Shown: positions 35,978 to 44,714 of the stretch, piece by piece
Numbering within the stretch: the first letter of the stretch is position 1
Layout of the letters: the number at the start of each line of letters is the position of its first letter
NCBI GenBank assembly: GCA_011392765.1
Contig: WYCW01000001.1
Span: 186,001 to 250,000 of the forward strand
DNA length: 64,000 nt
Direction of reading: 5' to 3'
DNA from: Candidatus Thiosymbion ectosymbiont of Catanema sp. Cochon2018
Lineage (GTDB): Bacteria > Pseudomonadota > Gammaproteobacteria > Chromatiales > Chromatiaceae
Position numbers and translations under genes: made by a program
The notes under the pieces: model-generated
Told to the model about the DNA's origin: nothing
Databases searched by the model: none
The model's input: the letters and a program-made list of their open reading frames with translations, nothing else

Positions 35978-38047
35978 ATGTCCCGACAGGTGAAAAAGGT
36001 CTTCATTAGCTACAGCCATGACTCGCCGGAGCACGAGCGGCAAGTCTTGGCGCTGTCCGAACGCCTGCGTGCCGATGGCATCGACTGTTGGATCGACCAA
36101 TACGATCCTTACCCCGAAGAAGGTTGGCCCCGTTGGATGGAGCAACAGATCAATGAAGCAGAGGCCGTTCTGCTGATTTGCACACCAACCTACCGAAAAA
36201 GGGTCGAGGGAAAGGAAGAGCCCGGTATCGGCAAAGGGGTGTGTTGGGAAGCCAACCTGATCTATAACCATCTCTATTCCAACAAGCAACAGACCAGTCA
36301 ATTCGTTCCGATCCTGTTTTCAGGTGCCGGCGAGGACGACATCCCGAAAGTTCTGCAAGGCCAAGCATTCTACCGGGTACACGACGAGGAGGGATACGAA
36401 TCCTTATATCGACGGCTGACCAATCAACTCCTGGTCACTCCGGGATCGCTCGGCTCGGTTCGGAGATTGCCTAAAGTCGAGGTGGTCTCGGATCTCGCCA
36501 CCGAAAGCGCCCCGGTTGCAGGGCCATCACAGGACCAGGCTCGGAAGTTCTTCATCTCATACCCCCAAGGCGATCCAAGCGACGAGAACCTGGCCCGCTT
36601 CCTCCACTCAGGGTTGACCGGGCTGGGTCATGAGGTTTTTGTCGACATCGGCATACGCGCAGGCACGGATTGGGTCCGCGCCATCCGCGACCGCATCCAT
36701 TGGTGTGACACTCTGGTGGTGTTGCTGTCGGAACGCTCCATGGGCAGCGAGATGGTGCACACCGAGGTACGTCTGGCGGCCTTGCAGCTGGGTCAAACCG
36801 GACGCCCGAAGATCATTCCGGTGCGCCTGGGGTACTTGGGTCCCCTCGAGTACGAGCTGGAAATCTATCTCGGTGGGTTGCAGCACATTACCTGGAAATC
36901 CGAAGCCGACTCGCGGCAGGTATTGACGGCGATAAGAAACAGCGTCGGATCGCAAGAGCATACCGAGCCTGCACCACTCCCTAGCCGTGACGAACCGGCA
37001 ATCGAGCCCGGACCGGACAGCAGTCGGCCAAGGGCCGGGCGGGACCCACGTGCCGCCATCTTGCAGGATGGACCTATCCGCAACGACGATCCCTGCTACA
37101 TCGAGCGCAAGCAGGACAGGGTGGTCCTGGATCTGGCCGAGATACCGGAACAGACCCTGGTGATCAAGGGCCCGCACCAAACCGGCAAGAGCAGCCTGCT
37201 GCTGCAGTACCTCTCCAAGGCACAGAGCGCCGGCAAACGGATCGCATTCGTCGATTTCAAGATCTTCTCGATCAATGACCTGGAGCAGTATGATCGGTTT
37301 CTGACCAGCTTCGCCCGGGTGCTGGTCCGCCGCCTCCGGCTCGCCGTCGAGGTGCCCGAGATCGGCGGCCAGATTCAGCTGCTCAACTTCATGGAGGACC
37401 AAATCCTGCCCGCCCTGGAGGCCCCGACGGTGCTCGCCTTCGATGAGGTCGGTCGGGTCCTCGGGCGGCCCTACCAGCAGGATTTCTTCTCCATGCTGCG
37501 GCTTTGGCACGAGCACGTCAGCTCGCCCTTATACCCGGACTGGACCGATCTGGATCTGGCCTTGGTTATCTCCACCGAGCCCCACCTGCTGATCGACACG
37601 GCCTACCGCTCGCCCTTCACGGTCGGCCACCGCATCGAGACCGCCCCGTTCGACGAGCAGCAATGCCGCGAGCTCGACCGCCGTTACCCGGACGTGCTGA
37701 CGGCCGAGCAACAGACCCAGCTCTGGCAATTGCTGCGTGGCCACCCCTACCTGACCCGCCTGGCCTACTACCGGCTGACCGCCCCGGACCGTATCCGGTT
37801 CGATCAATTGATAGAGCAGGCTGCACTGGACAATGGTCCGTTCGGCGATCACCTGCGCGCCCTGCGGGTGCGCCTGGGGGAACATCCCGAGCTGCTGGAG
37901 GCCTTCGGTCAGGCGCGTCGCACAGGCAGGGTCGATAACCGAGACCTCTATCACCAGCTCTACGGTGCGGGCCTGGTGCGCGAGGAAGAGGGACGGATCA
38001 ATCCGGCCAATCTGCTTTATGCCCGTTACTTCAGGGACGACCGATGA
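35978..38047 (+). CDS. SEFIR-TIR-ATPase (STAND/NLR-like) protein
   Basis: 689 residues. Residues 6-130 are a SEFIR domain (KVFISYSHDSPEHERQVLAL, DGIDCWIDQYDPYPEEGW). Residues about 195-330 are a TIR-like domain (KFFISYPQGDPSDENLARFL, CDTLVVLLSERSMGSEMV with a candidate catalytic Glu). From about 385 there is an ATPase domain with P-loop VIKGPHQTGKSSLLL, Walker B TVLAFDEVGR and a winged-helix-like C-terminus (ELLEAFGQARRTGRVDNRDL). Tandem SEFIR and TIR on one STAND-type ATPase suggests a stimulus-gated signalling or NADase effector. Start ATG 35978 with GAGGGTG upstream is preferred over TTG 35927. It overlaps the next gene by four bases. Role in phage defence is inferred from architecture. 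Confidence 0.85.
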   Translation: MSRQVKKVFISYSHDSPEHERQVLALSERLRADGIDCWIDQYDPYPEEGWPRWMEQQINEAEAVLLICTPTYRKRVEGKEEPGIGKGVCWEANLIYNHLYSNKQQTSQFVPILFSGAGEDDIPKVLQGQAFYRVHDEEGYESLYRRLTNQLLVTPGSLGSVRRLPKVEVVSDLATESAPVAGPSQDQARKFFISYPQGDPSDENLARFLHSGLTGLGHEVFVDIGIRAGTDWVRAIRDRIHWCDTLVVLLSERSMGSEMVHTEVRLAALQLGQTGRPKIIPVRLGYLGPLEYELEIYLGGLQHITWKSEADSRQVLTAIRNSVGSQEHTEPAPLPSRDEPAIEPGPDSSRPRAGRDPRAAILQDGPIRNDDPCYIERKQDRVVLDLAEIPEQTLVIKGPHQTGKSSLLLQYLSKAQSAGKRIAFVDFKIFSINDLEQYDRFLTSFARVLVRRLRLAVEVPEIGGQIQLLNFMEDQILPALEAPTVLAFDEVGRVLGRPYQQDFFSMLRLWHEHVSSPLYPDWTDLDLALVISTEPHLLIDTAYRSPFTVGHRIETAPFDEQQCRELDRRYPDVLTAEQQTQLWQLLRGHPYLTRLAYYRLTAPDRIRFDQLIEQAALDNGPFGDHLRALRVRLGEHPELLEAFGQARRTGRVDNRDLYHQLYGAGLVREEEGRINPANLLYARYFRDDR

Positions 38048-39195
38048 GCGATCAGACCCGAGCGGGTCCATCGACCCAGCGCTGGCTTCAGGTCAGCGGA
38101 CAGCTCGATCCGCGCAAGCATCTCTACATTGTTCGAACCGATATTGAGGACCAGGTCTTCGAGCTGCTGCGCCAAGCCGAATACTGCAACATTTTCTCGT
38201 CGCGGCAGGTCGGCAAATCGAGTCTGATGAACAGCGTCGGCCTGCGCCTGCAAGAGGCCGGCGTGCGGGTGGTAGCGGTCGATATCGCCGGCAATCTGGG
38301 TACGCAGCCCACCGCGGCCGAGTGGTACCAAGGTCTGGTCGGTCGCATCGCGCGGCAGTTGCAGTTGGATCTGGACATCAGGGCCTGGTGGAGCCAAGCC
38401 ATGGGCATCACCGCCAACGAAAAGCTCACCGATTTCTTCGGCGTCGAGGTCTTCCGCCGTTCCGATACCCCGGTGGTCATCTTCCTGGACGATATCGAGG
38501 TCACCCTAGGGCTCGACTACACGGACGACTTCTTCACCGCCATTCGTGCCATGTACAACCAGCGCGCGATGGTTGCCAACAACGAGAAGGTCACCTTTTG
38601 CCTCATCGGGGTCGCCACGCCCAACGAGCTGATCAAGCGGCGCCGCACCACGGCCTACAATGTCGGTAAGACCATCGCCCTGCATGATTTCGACCGCGAC
38701 CGGGACGACCTCTCGCCCCTGGCCCAGGCCCTGTCGGCGGGGGGCCGGGACGGCAAGGCGCTGCTCGACGCCATCCTCGGCTGGAGCGGCGGCCATCCGT
38801 TCTTGACCCTACAGCTCTGCCAGGACTGTCTGCAACGCGATCTCGACAGCCCCGAGGCCATCGACCGCTTCGCCGACGGTCACTTCAACGGCTACGGCAA
38901 GGTCTCGGCCGAAGAGCACTTCCAGTGGATCACCGATTTCCTCGACCAGCGCCTCACTGACCAGGGCCGTACTCTCAAGCTCTACCAACGGATCCTGGCC
39001 GGTCGGAAGATCGCCAACGGACCGTCACACCAGATTATCGAGCTCAAGCTCGCCGGGCTGATAGGGCGTGACGACCAGGGCCGACTGGTCGTCCGTAACC
39101 GGATCTACCGGAAGATCTTCGATGCCGACTGGTGCAAAACACTAAGAAACGGTTCAAAAAAAACGTGGACATATATCCTTCGTTGCGTACTCTAA
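38044..39195 (+). CDS. AAA_35-like ATPase, truncated copy of the WD40 partner
   Basis: 383 residues. It is near-identical to residues 1-365 of the protein at 39518: PRKHLYIVRTDIEDQVFELL, P-loop SSRQVGKSSLMN (about 52-63), Walker B VVIFLDDIE (145-152). The intact copy has LDEID there, so the usual catalytic Glu is Asp here. The last 18 or so residues (CKTLRNGSKKTWTYI onward) come from an inserted MITE that supplies the stop, removing the transmembrane and WD40 parts. It starts in ATGA overlap with the SEFIR-TIR gene. It could act as a soluble ATPase or be a decaying duplicate. Confidence 0.8.
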   Translation: MSDQTRAGPSTQRWLQVSGQLDPRKHLYIVRTDIEDQVFELLRQAEYCNIFSSRQVGKSSLMNSVGLRLQEAGVRVVAVDIAGNLGTQPTAAEWYQGLVGRIARQLQLDLDIRAWWSQAMGITANEKLTDFFGVEVFRRSDTPVVIFLDDIEVTLGLDYTDDFFTAIRAMYNQRAMVANNEKVTFCLIGVATPNELIKRRRTTAYNVGKTIALHDFDRDRDDLSPLAQALSAGGRDGKALLDAILGWSGGHPFLTLQLCQDCLQRDLDSPEAIDRFADGHFNGYGKVSAEEHFQWITDFLDQRLTDQGRTLKLYQRILAGRKIANGPSHQIIELKLAGLIGRDDQGRLVVRNRIYRKIFDADWCKTLRNGSKKTWTYILRCVL

Positions 39196-39247
39196 TGCCT
39201 ATCAATCATCGCTAAGATGTTCGATTTGTTTTTGAACCGTTCCTAAG
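39143..39247. mobile_element. Short MITE in the truncated ATPase copy
   Basis: About 100 bases with inverted ends: taagaaacggttcaaaaaaa on the left and tttgtttttgaaccgttccta on the right. CTAAG flanks both sides and may be the target duplication. No coding potential. Sequence on either side lines up with the intact paralogue at 40604-40620, so this is a clean insertion. Confidence 0.75.
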
Positions 39248-39284
39248 CCCCAGCACATAGTCCGATACCTGACCTGGACCAGCG

Positions 39285-39521
39285 GTGGGATACGCCGCCG
39301 ATGACACCGGACCATTCGGCGACCACCTGCGCGCCCTGCGGGTGCGTCTGGGGGAACATCCCGAACTGCTGGAAGCCTTCGGTCAGACACGTCACACGGG
39401 CAGGATCGATAACAGAGACCTCTATTACCGGCTCTATGGTGCGGGCCTGGTACGCGAGGAAGGGGGGCGGATCAATCCCGCCAATCTGCTCTATGCCTGT
39501 TACTTCAGGGATGCCCTATGA
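39285..39521 (+). pseudogene. Duplicated 3' end of the SEFIR-TIR gene
   Basis: The frame GPFGDHLRALRVRLGEHPEL, AFGQTRHTGRIDNRDLYYRL and EGGRINPANLLYACYFRD repeats the last 72 residues of the gene at 35978-38047. The stop overlaps the ATG of the next gene exactly as at 38044. It has no domain of its own, and codons before 39305 derive from the preceding copy. Translation through it could still couple to the WD40 gene. Confidence 0.85.
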
Positions 39522-42499
39522 CCGATCAGAACGAAGCGAGCCCATCGACCCAACTCCGACTTCAGGTCGGCGGGCAACTCAATCCGCGCAAGCACCTCTA
39601 CATCGTCCGAACCGATCTCGAGGACCAGGTCTTCGAGCTGCTGCGCCAAGCCGAATACTGCAACATCCTGTCATCGCGCCAGGTCGGCAAATCGAGCCTG
39701 ATGAACAGCGTCGGCCTGCGTCTGCAAGCGGCCGGCGTGCGGGTGGTTGCGATCGATGTCGCCGGCAATCTGGGGATGCCACCGACCCCGGTCGAATGGT
39801 ACCAGGGCCTGGTCGGCCGCATCGCGCAGCAGCTCCGATTGGATCTGGACGTCAAGGCTTGGTGGGACCAGGCCGGGGGCATCACCGCCAACGAAAAGCT
39901 TACCGAGTTCTTCGGTATCGAGCTGTTCCGCCGGACCGACGCACCGGTCGTTATCTTCCTGGACGAGATCGACTCCACGCTGAAGCTGAAGTACACGGAC
40001 GACTTCTTCACCGCCATCCGCGCCATGTACAACCAGCGCGCGACGGTTGCCAACAACGAGAAGGTCACCTTTTGCCTGGTCGGGGTCGCCACGCCGAACG
40101 AGCTGGTCAAGCAGCGCCGCACTACGGCCTACAACGTCGGTAGGACCATTGCCCTGCGCGATTTCGACCGCGACCGGGACGACCTTTCGCCCCTGGTCCA
40201 GGCCCTGTCGGCGGGAGGCAGGGACGGCGAGGCGCTGCTCGACGCTATCCTCAGGTGGAGCGGCGGGCATCCGCTGTTGACCCTCCAGCTCTGCCAGGAC
40301 GTTCTGCAAGGCGCTATCGACAGCCCCGAGGCCATCGATCGCTTCGTCGAGGACCGCTTCGCCAGCTACGGCAAGGTCTCGGCCCAAGAGCATTTCCAAT
40401 GGATCACCAGCTTCCTCGACCAGCGCCTTACCGACCAGGGCCGGACCCTCAAGCTCTACCAACAGATCCTGGCCGGTCGAAAGATCGCCGACGGCCCGTC
40501 ACGTCAGATCATCGAGCTCAAGCTTGCCGGCCTGATACGGCGTGACGACCAGGGCCAACTGGTCGTCCGCAACCGTATCTACGAAAAAATCTTCGATGCC
40601 GGCTGGGTGCGCAGCACCAAGCCCCAGCGCACGGTCCGTCACCTGGCCTGGACCAGCGGCATCGCCGCTACCCTGGTGTTGGCCCTCGGTATCTGGCTGG
40701 GTTACGACTACTTCCACCTGGAGCCGGAACGCCGACGTGTGGCAGTGCTGATCAAGGAGATCGACCAGACCTCGGATCCGGAGCAGGCCGAACGCTTTGC
40801 CGGTTACCTGCGTGGTGAGCGCCTCGATCCCCGCCTGGGTCGCACCATTCGAAGCCGGCCGGTAGCTGCGAATGCCGCGCTGGTGCGATTCTGGAAACGC
40901 AGGGAGCAGGCAATCAGCCAAGCAATCGGCACGGAATTCCTCATCACCCTGAAGACCACCCTGGACATGGAGACAGCCCGGCAGGCCAGGGACATCCTGA
41001 CCGGGAAGATCAACGCGCCGTACGTGGGCCGGCCGGTACAAGGCTTCGAGGACCAGGGCCGCGCTGCCTACCAGGAATTCGAGCGCCGACGCGGGGAATG
41101 GGTTGCCGACAAGTACCTGGCCGCCCTGAAGGAAACGGCAGACAAGACTCGGGCCGAGGAGCTGTTCCAACTACTCACCGGCCAACGGGAATCGATAGAT
41201 CTGGGCCGGTCCCTCCAGGGCTTCGGGGCAGAGGCGGTCGAAGGCTACCGGGCATTCTGGGAGCGCCAAGCCGACAAGCTGGAGAAATCGGCCCAGGCAC
41301 GCTTGGAGGATAAACGCCTGGACCAGGCCCTGATCCTGGCCAGTGCGGCGGCACTCAAGGCGCACCGTCCGGTGAGTGCGGGCTTCCGCGAAGCCTTTGT
41401 CGCCAGGGGCTATAGCCGCTTGCATCGGACCATGCGGAGCGAAAGAAGCTACAGGGATTTGTGTGAGGTAGCGATTTCTCCCCAGGGAAATTTGGTTGCC
41501 GATGGCCGGGGCAGTGTTTGGATGATCGCAACCGGTCAGTTGGTAAGGAAACTACCGTGGAAAAGCGGTATTGGTATTGGTGTCGATTTCTCGCCCGACC
41601 AGCATTTACTGGCCATCTCAAATAACGATGGCAGAGTAAACGTATGGAAGACGACCGATTGGACCCAGGAAAAGGAGCTAACCCTTGGGTCAGGGTCCGT
41701 ATCCATTTACGAGGTCAAGTTTTCTCGGGACAGCAAGAGCTTGGCGGCAATCTCTAGGAATCGGGATCAACAATTGTGGGTCTGGGATACACAGAGTTGG
41801 AAACTTGAGACTCCGCTTTCCGACATCGGAAGTTGGCCAGTGGGACTGGCGTTCTTTCCAAACGGCGACAAGGTCGCAATCGCATCAAGGCGAGGTATCG
41901 AGATCTGGAACCTGCGGACTGCTAAAGAGATCCTCAGCTTCCCGCCCGACGCGCGTGGCGTGGCGATCACAGAAGATGGCAACAAGCTCGTGTCCGCAGG
42001 AGTCTCGGGGGTGGTCACCATCAGGGATCTCGAAAAGGACAAATCAACATCTATCCCTCCCCACGATTTTGATCGAAACCTTTGGGCCGTCGATTGGTCA
42101 CCGGACAGTCGCTTCATCATCGTCTCCTACACCGGCGGCGCCGAAATCTGGAATGTGCGCTCCAAATCATCTGTATTCGTGATCAACGCTCATGGGGACG
42201 AGCAAGTCAACGATGCTCGCTTCTCGGCGGACGGGAGGTTCGCCGTGACCCTGGGGGAGGACAACACAATCCGCGTCTGGAACACGGCGGACCTCGAGTC
42301 CGAACCCCCTGGCTTTCCACAGGGCAACCCGGAAGAGGTCTGGCAGCATATGCAGCAAGTTTTGAATCTGACCCTGGACGAGAACGACGAGGTGGTTCCC
42401 CTGTGGCCCGGAGACTTGCGTAAGCTCGATGGCTGGGACCCGTTGCTCAGTGAGCGGCTTGCCACCGACCGGCTAGGCGACGCCGTGGTGCGGAAGTAA
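39518..42499 (+). CDS. AAA_35-like ATPase with transmembrane helix and C-terminal WD40 propeller
   Basis: 993 residues. Residues 1-365 are an AAA-like domain (P-loop SSRQVGKSSL 52-61; Walker B VVIFLDEID 144-152; SGGHPLLTLQLCQD sensor region; winged-helix end). Residues about 379-397 (IAATLVLALGIWLGYDYF) form one membrane helix. A helical region with repeated TGKINAPYVGRPVQGF and TGQRESIDLGRSLQGF units follows (about 480-580). Residues about 660-955 hold WD40 repeats (VDFSPDQHLLAISNNDGRVN, DSRFIIVSYTGGAEIWNV). This is a membrane-anchored sensor layout: propeller as ligand receptor, ATPase as switch. It probably works with the SEFIR-TIR ATPase encoded upstream. Confidence 0.85.
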   Translation: MTDQNEASPSTQLRLQVGGQLNPRKHLYIVRTDLEDQVFELLRQAEYCNILSSRQVGKSSLMNSVGLRLQAAGVRVVAIDVAGNLGMPPTPVEWYQGLVGRIAQQLRLDLDVKAWWDQAGGITANEKLTEFFGIELFRRTDAPVVIFLDEIDSTLKLKYTDDFFTAIRAMYNQRATVANNEKVTFCLVGVATPNELVKQRRTTAYNVGRTIALRDFDRDRDDLSPLVQALSAGGRDGEALLDAILRWSGGHPLLTLQLCQDVLQGAIDSPEAIDRFVEDRFASYGKVSAQEHFQWITSFLDQRLTDQGRTLKLYQQILAGRKIADGPSRQIIELKLAGLIRRDDQGQLVVRNRIYEKIFDAGWVRSTKPQRTVRHLAWTSGIAATLVLALGIWLGYDYFHLEPERRRVAVLIKEIDQTSDPEQAERFAGYLRGERLDPRLGRTIRSRPVAANAALVRFWKRREQAISQAIGTEFLITLKTTLDMETARQARDILTGKINAPYVGRPVQGFEDQGRAAYQEFERRRGEWVADKYLAALKETADKTRAEELFQLLTGQRESIDLGRSLQGFGAEAVEGYRAFWERQADKLEKSAQARLEDKRLDQALILASAAALKAHRPVSAGFREAFVARGYSRLHRTMRSERSYRDLCEVAISPQGNLVADGRGSVWMIATGQLVRKLPWKSGIGIGVDFSPDQHLLAISNNDGRVNVWKTTDWTQEKELTLGSGSVSIYEVKFSRDSKSLAAISRNRDQQLWVWDTQSWKLETPLSDIGSWPVGLAFFPNGDKVAIASRRGIEIWNLRTAKEILSFPPDARGVAITEDGNKLVSAGVSGVVTIRDLEKDKSTSIPPHDFDRNLWAVDWSPDSRFIIVSYTGGAEIWNVRSKSSVFVINAHGDEQVNDARFSADGRFAVTLGEDNTIRVWNTADLESEPPGFPQGNPEEVWQHMQQVLNLTLDENDEVVPLWPGDLRKLDGWDPLLSERLATDRLGDAVVRK

Positions 42500-42757
42500 C
42501 CACTCGCAACGACGACTCTTCCCCTAACCGATGCGAGTTCTTCTGCGGCCTCACGGCAGTGACCGGATGATTTTTTTCTATACTCAACTCCCCTCAATCC
42601 AACCCGGACTATCAGGGGATGGTGTTACAACCCTGTCGTTTCCGAGCACATGCCGCATCCCCCGTAGGGGCGAATCTTGTGTTCGCCTAGGCCGCATTGA
42701 CATATAGAAAATCCGTGCAGCGGACCCTAGGCTAACTATTTGATTGACTGTAGTGTT
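42500..42757. other. Gap after the WD40 gene
   Basis: No gene. It contains cgtaggggcgaatcttgtgt near 42666, which recurs inverted near 44647 (gcgaacacaaggttcgcccc). Nothing else recognised. Confidence 0.5.
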
Positions 42758-42891
42758 GTAGGCTGGGTTGAGGAACGAAACCCAGCTTTTCCGATCCGCA
42801 ATGCCGTGTGCCGGGTTTAGCCGTCCCTGGCTGCAACCCAGCCTACAGGCTTGATTTTTGAGATGATTTGGCTCAATCGAGAACGCCCCTT
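42758..42891. repeat. R2 element with extended flank, right copy
   Basis: Core taggctgggttgaggaacga to aacccagccta, then the shared flank gatttggctcaatcgagaac ending in gcccct. It is inverted relative to 33547-33681. Confidence 0.85.
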
Positions 42892-42918
42892 AGTTAGCAA
42901 ACAGGCCAAAGACAATAT

Positions 42919-43125
42919 TCATGGCCGCTCGCCGATGACCTTCTCGGCCGGCACGCACCTCGCCCTGCCGGATTCAATTGCGGCCAGCCGGCGTTCAGCT
43001 TCGTCATACCAGACCTCATCGATCCCCGTGTCGGGTTGATCGAAGCTCTCATAGATGACTTCGACCAGCCACAAACGCTCGGCTGGCCCGAGCCGCAAGA
43101 CGTCCTCGACAAGTATCTTATCCAT
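42919..43125 (-). CDS. Addiction-module antidote (PF09720-type)
   Basis: 68 residues: DVLRLGPAERLWLVEVIYES then DEVWYDEAERRLAAIESGRA, the TIGR02574-like antidote signature. The normal partner is a ParE/RelE toxin directly downstream, but downstream is the R2 element. Orphan antidote. Confidence 0.8.
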   Translation of the reverse strand: MDKILVEDVLRLGPAERLWLVEVIYESFDQPDTGIDEVWYDEAERRLAAIESGRARCVPAEKVIGERP

Positions 43126-43333
43126 CGCTCACTCTATTCGGAAGTGCCAGTCGATTCATCGCGATCACCGGAATCGACGTGCGAATGACTCCACCAGCAC
43201 GTAGTTGTTGGTGATCGGCAACGTCGTGCTTGTGGGTGACAGAATGGTCACCCAAACACGCTCGTGCCGCAGCGTGTGCCCGGTCATTGCGGTCCAAGAT
43301 TGCGTAGAACGCCGATGTGTCGATGAAGATCAC
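43118..43333 (-). pseudogene. Frameshifted and truncated PIN toxin
   Basis: MIFIDTSAFYAILDRNDRAH starts a PIN domain. After about 27 residues the family reading continues in another frame as WVTILSPTSTTLPITNNYVL then VESFAR, so one frameshift has occurred. The 3' end is replaced by sequence like the edge of the 430-bp repeat (cgattcatcgcgatcaccgg on the plus strand). Confidence 0.65.
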
Positions 43334-43380
43334 TTGTCAGGGATCGTGCTTGGGCTGCCGATCAGGCGTGAAAAGGTGAA

Positions 43381-43830
43381 TCAGGGCGTTGTTCCTGCCG
43401 CGAGCATCGTTTCGGTCGGTACGATCACGCGGATGCTGCCCCCAAGCCGACTGGCGCGCCGTGCGAACCTTCGGTCATCGAAGGTATACAACGTCGTGCA
43501 GTGGGTGCTGCCCGCCAAGTGTAGAGCATCGGCAAAGTCCACGCCCTGAGCCGCGAGAGGGAGCGCGGCAGCCACGCGTTCAGCCTCTTCGGTATCGACG
43601 TGCCGAAGTCCGAGCAGGTGCTCGAACACGCGGACGATTTGCGCTGCGTCGAAGCCGTAGAAAGCCCGCAGGACCCATTCCAGCTCCAGCACTACGGTGA
43701 TGGGCACAAACAGGCTCGGGCTCTCGGTGATGATGCGGCGGGCAATGGGGCGCTGCTTGGCGGCTTCCGGGTCGCCCGGATCATCTACATAGAAGCGGGC
43801 GAGGATGTTGGTATCAAGGACAATCATCAT
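43381..43830 (-). CDS. vapC: VapC-family PIN-domain toxin
   Basis: 149 residues. MIVLDTNILARFYVDDPGDP (Asp), ITVVLELEWVLRAFYGFDAA (Glu), GVDFADALHLAGSTHC (Asp pair) and LYTFDDRRFARRASRLGGS make a complete PIN RNase. It starts at ATGATG 43830/43827 inside the AbrB-type antitoxin gene, with AAGGA upstream. Both pair members look intact. Confidence 0.88.
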   Translation of the reverse strand: MMIVLDTNILARFYVDDPGDPEAAKQRPIARRIITESPSLFVPITVVLELEWVLRAFYGFDAAQIVRVFEHLLGLRHVDTEEAERVAAALPLAAQGVDFADALHLAGSTHCTTLYTFDDRRFARRASRLGGSIRVIVPTETMLAAGTTP

Positions 43831-44098
43831 CCCGATCCTTGGCTCCACCGGCATCTTGGTTCCGCATGGCTTCCGCGATATCGAAGTCCGCGAGCCGCCG
43901 TTCTCCGGGCCACTCGCAACGCAGCAGTCCATAGCCGTCCTCGACCCGCGATGGGCGAATAGCCTTGCACAACCGGATGCGGATGCTGTCTCCCTCCAGC
44001 TCGAAGTCCAGCTTGCTACCGGGGGTGATGCCGAGTCGGCTGCGAATCGCCGCGGGGATAACGACTTGGCCCTTATCAGAGATGGTGACGGTCGACAT
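43814..44098 (-). CDS. AbrB/MazE-type antitoxin
   Basis: 94 residues. MSTVTISDKGQVVIPAAIRS, LGITPGSKLDFELEGDSIRI is the swapped-hairpin AbrB DNA-binding domain. The C-terminal tail overlaps the toxin start by about 17 bases. It is expected to repress the pair and block the PIN toxin. Confidence 0.88.
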   Translation of the reverse strand: MSTVTISDKGQVVIPAAIRSRLGITPGSKLDFELEGDSIRIRLCKAIRPSRVEDGYGLLRCEWPGERRLADFDIAEAMRNQDAGGAKDRDDDCP

Positions 44099-44223
44099 CG
44101 GTGGTGGTATCTCCTACTGGGTAAGAACCGAAGTCTAACCGATGAGCCAAAGGGTTGCTCACCGGCACCGGTTTTACTACTTGAGTGTCAATAACGCAGT
44201 GCTTAACGGCCTTCGGCTGCAAT

Positions 44224-44660
44224 GTCAGGCAAGAGGTCGAAGCCTTAGCTTCGGAAGTGTCGGTCGATTCGTCGCGATCACCGGAATCGACGTCGGGGAA
44301 TCCTAACGCTATCGTGGTGCAGCACCCAATCAAATGCTATCGTGACAGCCTTCCACCAGCAGACCACGGGAAAAGATGATGGCCCAAATGACCGTCGGGG
44401 AGCTGGAAGAAGGTGTTGAACGTAAGGCTCAAACGCCGCGCCGCACGTCATGGGAGGAGCATGGAGGAGGAAGTCCGGGAGATCCTTTGCAATGCGACTC
44501 GTGACGAGCAAGGTCCGCAAACCGGGCTCGGTTCACGCATCGCCGCTCATTTCGAAGGCAAGGGCCTCGATACGGATCTACCCGAGCTACGGGGTATTGA
44601 GGCGTGCTCTGCGAGCTTCGGGGAATGATCGTTCGATACCAACGTATGCTATGGGCGAAC
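44224..44660 (+). repeat. 430-bp direct repeat, right copy
   Basis: Matches 35428-35866 with scattered substitutions and small indels. Contains the broken FitA copy and the start of a broken PIN toxin. See the left copy for the consequences. Confidence 0.85.
44377..44660 (+). pseudogene. Frameshifted FitA-like antitoxin and PIN start
   Basis: ATGATGGCCCAAATGACCGT begins as in the left copy. An indel near 44410 shifts the frame, and the RHH part reads on as AARHGRSMEEEVREILCNAT from the new frame. The following toxin start also lost two bases (ATGATCGTTCGATACC against ATGATCGTTCTCGACACC). Both genes are dead. Confidence 0.75.
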
Positions 44661-44714
44661 ACAAGGTTCGCCCCTACGGGTGCGTGCCCGGCGGGTACCC
44701 CGCTCGCGGAACGA

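Noticed and set aside
36608..37516. 302-residue minus-strand frame
   Set aside because: Antisense to the SEFIR-TIR gene and without a recognisable domain.
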